The position numbers and the translations under genes are program-made. This document shows positions 63,086 through 64,000 of a stretch of DNA of 64,000 nucleotides, piece by piece (position 1 is the first letter of the stretch; the number at the start of each line of letters is the position of its first letter). The notes below the pieces were generated by a model. That model saw nothing but the letters and a program-made list of their open reading frames with translations. It did not search any database and was not told the DNA's origin. The DNA is from Ariolimax columbianus (Eukaryota > Mollusca > Gastropoda > Stylommatophora > Arionidae): NCBI GenBank assembly GCA_036924085.1, contig JAVGWX010000018.1, positions 26,362,563 to 26,426,562 on the forward strand. Direction: 5' to 3'.

Positions 63086-64000
63086 CACGCTCAGGATCAA
63101 AAGAAAATATATGACACCAGATTTAAGCATGGTTTTAAAAAAAAGACAGGATATCATAGAATTTAGTGATCACTACGCCTGAGGTTGGCACGCTCAAAGC
63201 GATCCAATTGTAAACGAGTACCTGACATTCAATTCAGGAAGGACGGACACTGAGGAACGAACCTGGCTACCCTTCCACAGAAACAAGCTGAGGCCTCCTA
63301 CAAGGAAGTCCTAAACTTCATCCCAAACGGCAGTGTATGCTCTGTAAACGTCCTTTACCCTGACACAGAAAATAAATCGAATGTATTCTTCTTCTTCATT
63401 GATATCTAAGATTAATATATGCCGATATTAAAATTACGAACCACTACTGGGACGCCATTATACTGATCCTGATTGCTTCAGACCGCACCAAATGGATGAA
63501 ATTTGAAAACGAATCTGAAAAAACACACCTGATTATCGTTGGTGGTGTCATTGACCAAGAAGTCAAGAAATAGCAGAAGAAAAAGGCAATGCTACACTGG
63601 TACCAAATCTAATTGTCAGCGAAGAAAGAATGTCCCGTAAGTATAAAATATTCCAGGTACGCCTATGTCAGAAGATGCAGAAGCACTTTTAAAACTAAAT
63701 AGTTTACCAAGAAAGGCATATTTCACAACTGAAACTTCTCTATTCTAAGATAGTTTTCGTTTTGCCGATTACCCGCTACATTCGAGCCACAACGCATACG
63801 CCCATTACTGCAGATGGCCCCTAATATAGTGCACTTAACAATGTTGTATCCTCTTGCTGTTGTGAATTATGTAGTAATTAACCTTACATTATGAGGCTGT
63901 TAACCAATTGCACTGCCCTTTTAGTCATCTTCTAATTCATGCTTTAATTTGTTTTATCGTCTTCTCCATCGTCGCTCTGGTTCGTCCTGACGAGACGTTG
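63086..64000. other. Unrecognised window end
   Basis: Diverged array remnants (TTGAAAGAACACCTGTTGCA) lead into sequence with short broken frames (for example KIYDTRFKHGF near 63105-63140). None is recognised with confidence. No RNA gene was seen. Confidence 0.45.

Noticed and set aside
60902..63166. 754-codon ORF as a real repetitive protein
   Set aside because: Several frames on both strands are equally open, there is no start context, signal or non-repeat domain, and the unit behaves as a DNA satellite.

Overview
The window looks like metazoan nuclear DNA, most likely from a mollusc and probably a heterobranch gastropod. It has spliced exons with GT-AG junctions, many decayed non-LTR retrotransposons (LINEs), tRNA-derived SINEs, long microsatellites and about 25 minisatellite arrays. 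There is no operon structure. The lineage guess rests mainly on the one host gene, which resembles the Aplysia ADP-ribosyl cyclase closely, and it is an inference.

The only host gene I can support is a complete-looking ADP-ribosyl cyclase (CD38/BST1/Aplysia cyclase family) on the minus strand. It has seven coding exons between 49801 (ATG) and 30222 (stop). All intron phases agree and the spliced product is 311 residues. It keeps the ten family cysteines and the catalytic Trp, Glu, Trp and Glu. It has a signal peptide and a C-terminal hydrophobic tail suggesting a GPI anchor.

Layout. 1-2800: a LINE with its 5' part inverted, then a 40-bp array. 3500-7475: a LINE reverse transcriptase (RT) split by a 2.3-kb array of 18-bp units, flanked by dispersed repeat A. 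7850-19260: LINE, mariner and SINE fragments and microsatellites. 19490-22845: a near-complete CR1/L2-like LINE on the minus strand. 23130-25790: a LINE 3' end running into a 49-bp array, then a 21-bp array. 26709-26974: a clean SINE with target-site duplications. 27300-29670: a LINE with RNase H, carrying two 45-bp arrays. 30222-49808: the cyclase gene, its introns filled with arrays and transposon debris. 50180-53280: inverted repeats and 24-bp and 40-bp arrays. 53375-56060: a LINE carrying a 36-bp array and a second LINE inserted in it. 57858-60200: a second copy of the CR1/L2-like LINE. 60555-63085: a 51-bp array. 63090-64000: nothing recognised.

The most unusual theme is that several minisatellites are not random. 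Their unit is a short piece of the transposon in which they sit, often a conserved protein motif: YLG of RT (18 bp), TDGS of RNase H (45 bp), the WQDK-like motif of the LINE C-terminal domain (36 bp), and the LINE stop codon region (49 bp). For the 36-bp case an unexpanded sibling copy with exactly one unit lies in the same window. Adding up my array boundaries, roughly a quarter of the window is tandem repeat.
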